Of a DNA stretch of 64,000 nt, positions 63,912 to 64,000 are shown in pieces; position 1 is the stretch's first letter; the number at the start of each line of letters is the position of its first letter. The position numbers were made by a program, and so were the translations under genes. Source of the DNA: Chlamydiia bacterium (GTDB lineage: Bacteria; Chlamydiota; Chlamydiia; Chlamydiales; GCA-2402025); contig JAUICV010000003.1 in NCBI GenBank assembly GCA_030427725.1, positions 1 to 64,000 on the forward strand, written 5' to 3'. Under the pieces are notes generated by a model. It did no database searches and was not told the DNA's origin. It was given only the letters and a program-made list of their open reading frames with translations.

Positions 63912-64000
63912 CAACGTGTCCTATGAGGTGCTTTGTGTAATCAAATTCGCTGTTTGTAAGCTCATTAAAGTCCACACATTGATCGATCGTATAAGGACCG
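63871..64000 (-). CDS. truB: tRNA pseudouridine-55 synthase TruB, C-terminal part only
   Basis: A minus-strand frame enters from the right edge and gives 42 residues before the TAG at 63871-63873. It reads GPYTIDQCVDFNELTNSEF, which fits the C terminus of TruB (GPFTIxxA-type segment). Position upstream of ribF and ychF matches the conserved order truB-ribF-ychF. The rest of the gene lies beyond the window. The coding end overlaps ribF by 41 bases. Confidence 0.75.
   Translation of the reverse strand, partial: GPYTIDQCVDFNELTNSEFDYTKHLIGHVDADSKLFQGNQVT

Overview
The window is an AT-rich stretch of a chlamydial (phylum Chlamydiota) chromosome. The evidence is a glycyl-tRNA synthetase with alpha and beta subunits fused in one chain, a type III secretion block in the order truB-ribF-ychF-sctU-sctV-copN-scc1-malQ, and a block in the order mutS-(small gene)-dnaG-glyQS-pgsA-glgA-rplY-pth-rpsF-rpsR-rplI-ispE. 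As I recall it, both orders match the Chlamydia trachomatis map (roughly CT087-CT094 and CT792-CT804). Genes that I would not expect in the pathogenic Chlamydiaceae (prs, an ADP-heptose pathway pair, a carnitine acyltransferase-like enzyme, several unknown secreted or effector-like proteins) point to an environmental family such as Parachlamydia-, Simkania- or Rhabdochlamydia-like organisms. I cannot name the species from the sequence alone.

Layout. 1-3.1 kb: three minus-strand genes of unknown function with effector-like composition; the first runs off the left edge of the window. 3.2-19.7 kb: conserved housekeeping genes: DNA repair (mutS), replication (dnaG), translation (fused glyQS, tRNA-Gln, rplY, pth, rpsF, rpsR, rplI), phospholipid synthesis (pgsA), glycogen synthesis (glgA), PRPP synthesis (prs) and isoprenoid synthesis (ispE). 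19.8-26.7 kb: ADP-heptose genes (hldD and an HldE-like kinase with a decayed second domain), then a secreted protein, a Ser/Thr kinase and a glycosyltransferase-like protein. 26.7-34.6 kb: htpX, hemN, an M20 peptidase, a membrane/coiled-coil protein, map, truA and a MarC-family gene. 34.7-39.9 kb: two phospholipase D-superfamily proteins, one carrying an Inc-like paired hydrophobic segment, an unknown protein, and rpmB. 40.1-46.0 kb: a soluble transhydrogenase (sthA), a membrane protein, an MFS transporter and clpB. 46.0-52.3 kb: accessory genes, including a protein with six copies of a ~70-residue helix-turn-helix-like module, a 5'-nucleotidase family protein and a transglutaminase-like/TPR protein. 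52.6-54.6 kb: a choline/carnitine acyltransferase family gene. 54.6-64 kb: malQ and the T3SS genes, then ychF, ribF and the 3' end of truB.

How the parts fit. Export apparatus (SctU, SctV), gatekeeper (CopN/SctW) and chaperone (Scc1) are encoded together as a tight operon. Several loci elsewhere in the window look like candidate cargo or inclusion-membrane proteins: the three genes at the left edge, the PLD protein at 34.7 kb, the kinase at 24.4 kb and the repeat protein at 46.1 kb. This link is inference from composition and context. The strongest leads are the HTH-like repeat protein, the carnitine acyltransferase-like enzyme, the PLD protein with an Inc-like domain, the HldE protein whose nucleotidyltransferase half has lost its active-site motif, and a pair of near-identical palindromes placed upstream of hemN and of the M20 peptidase.
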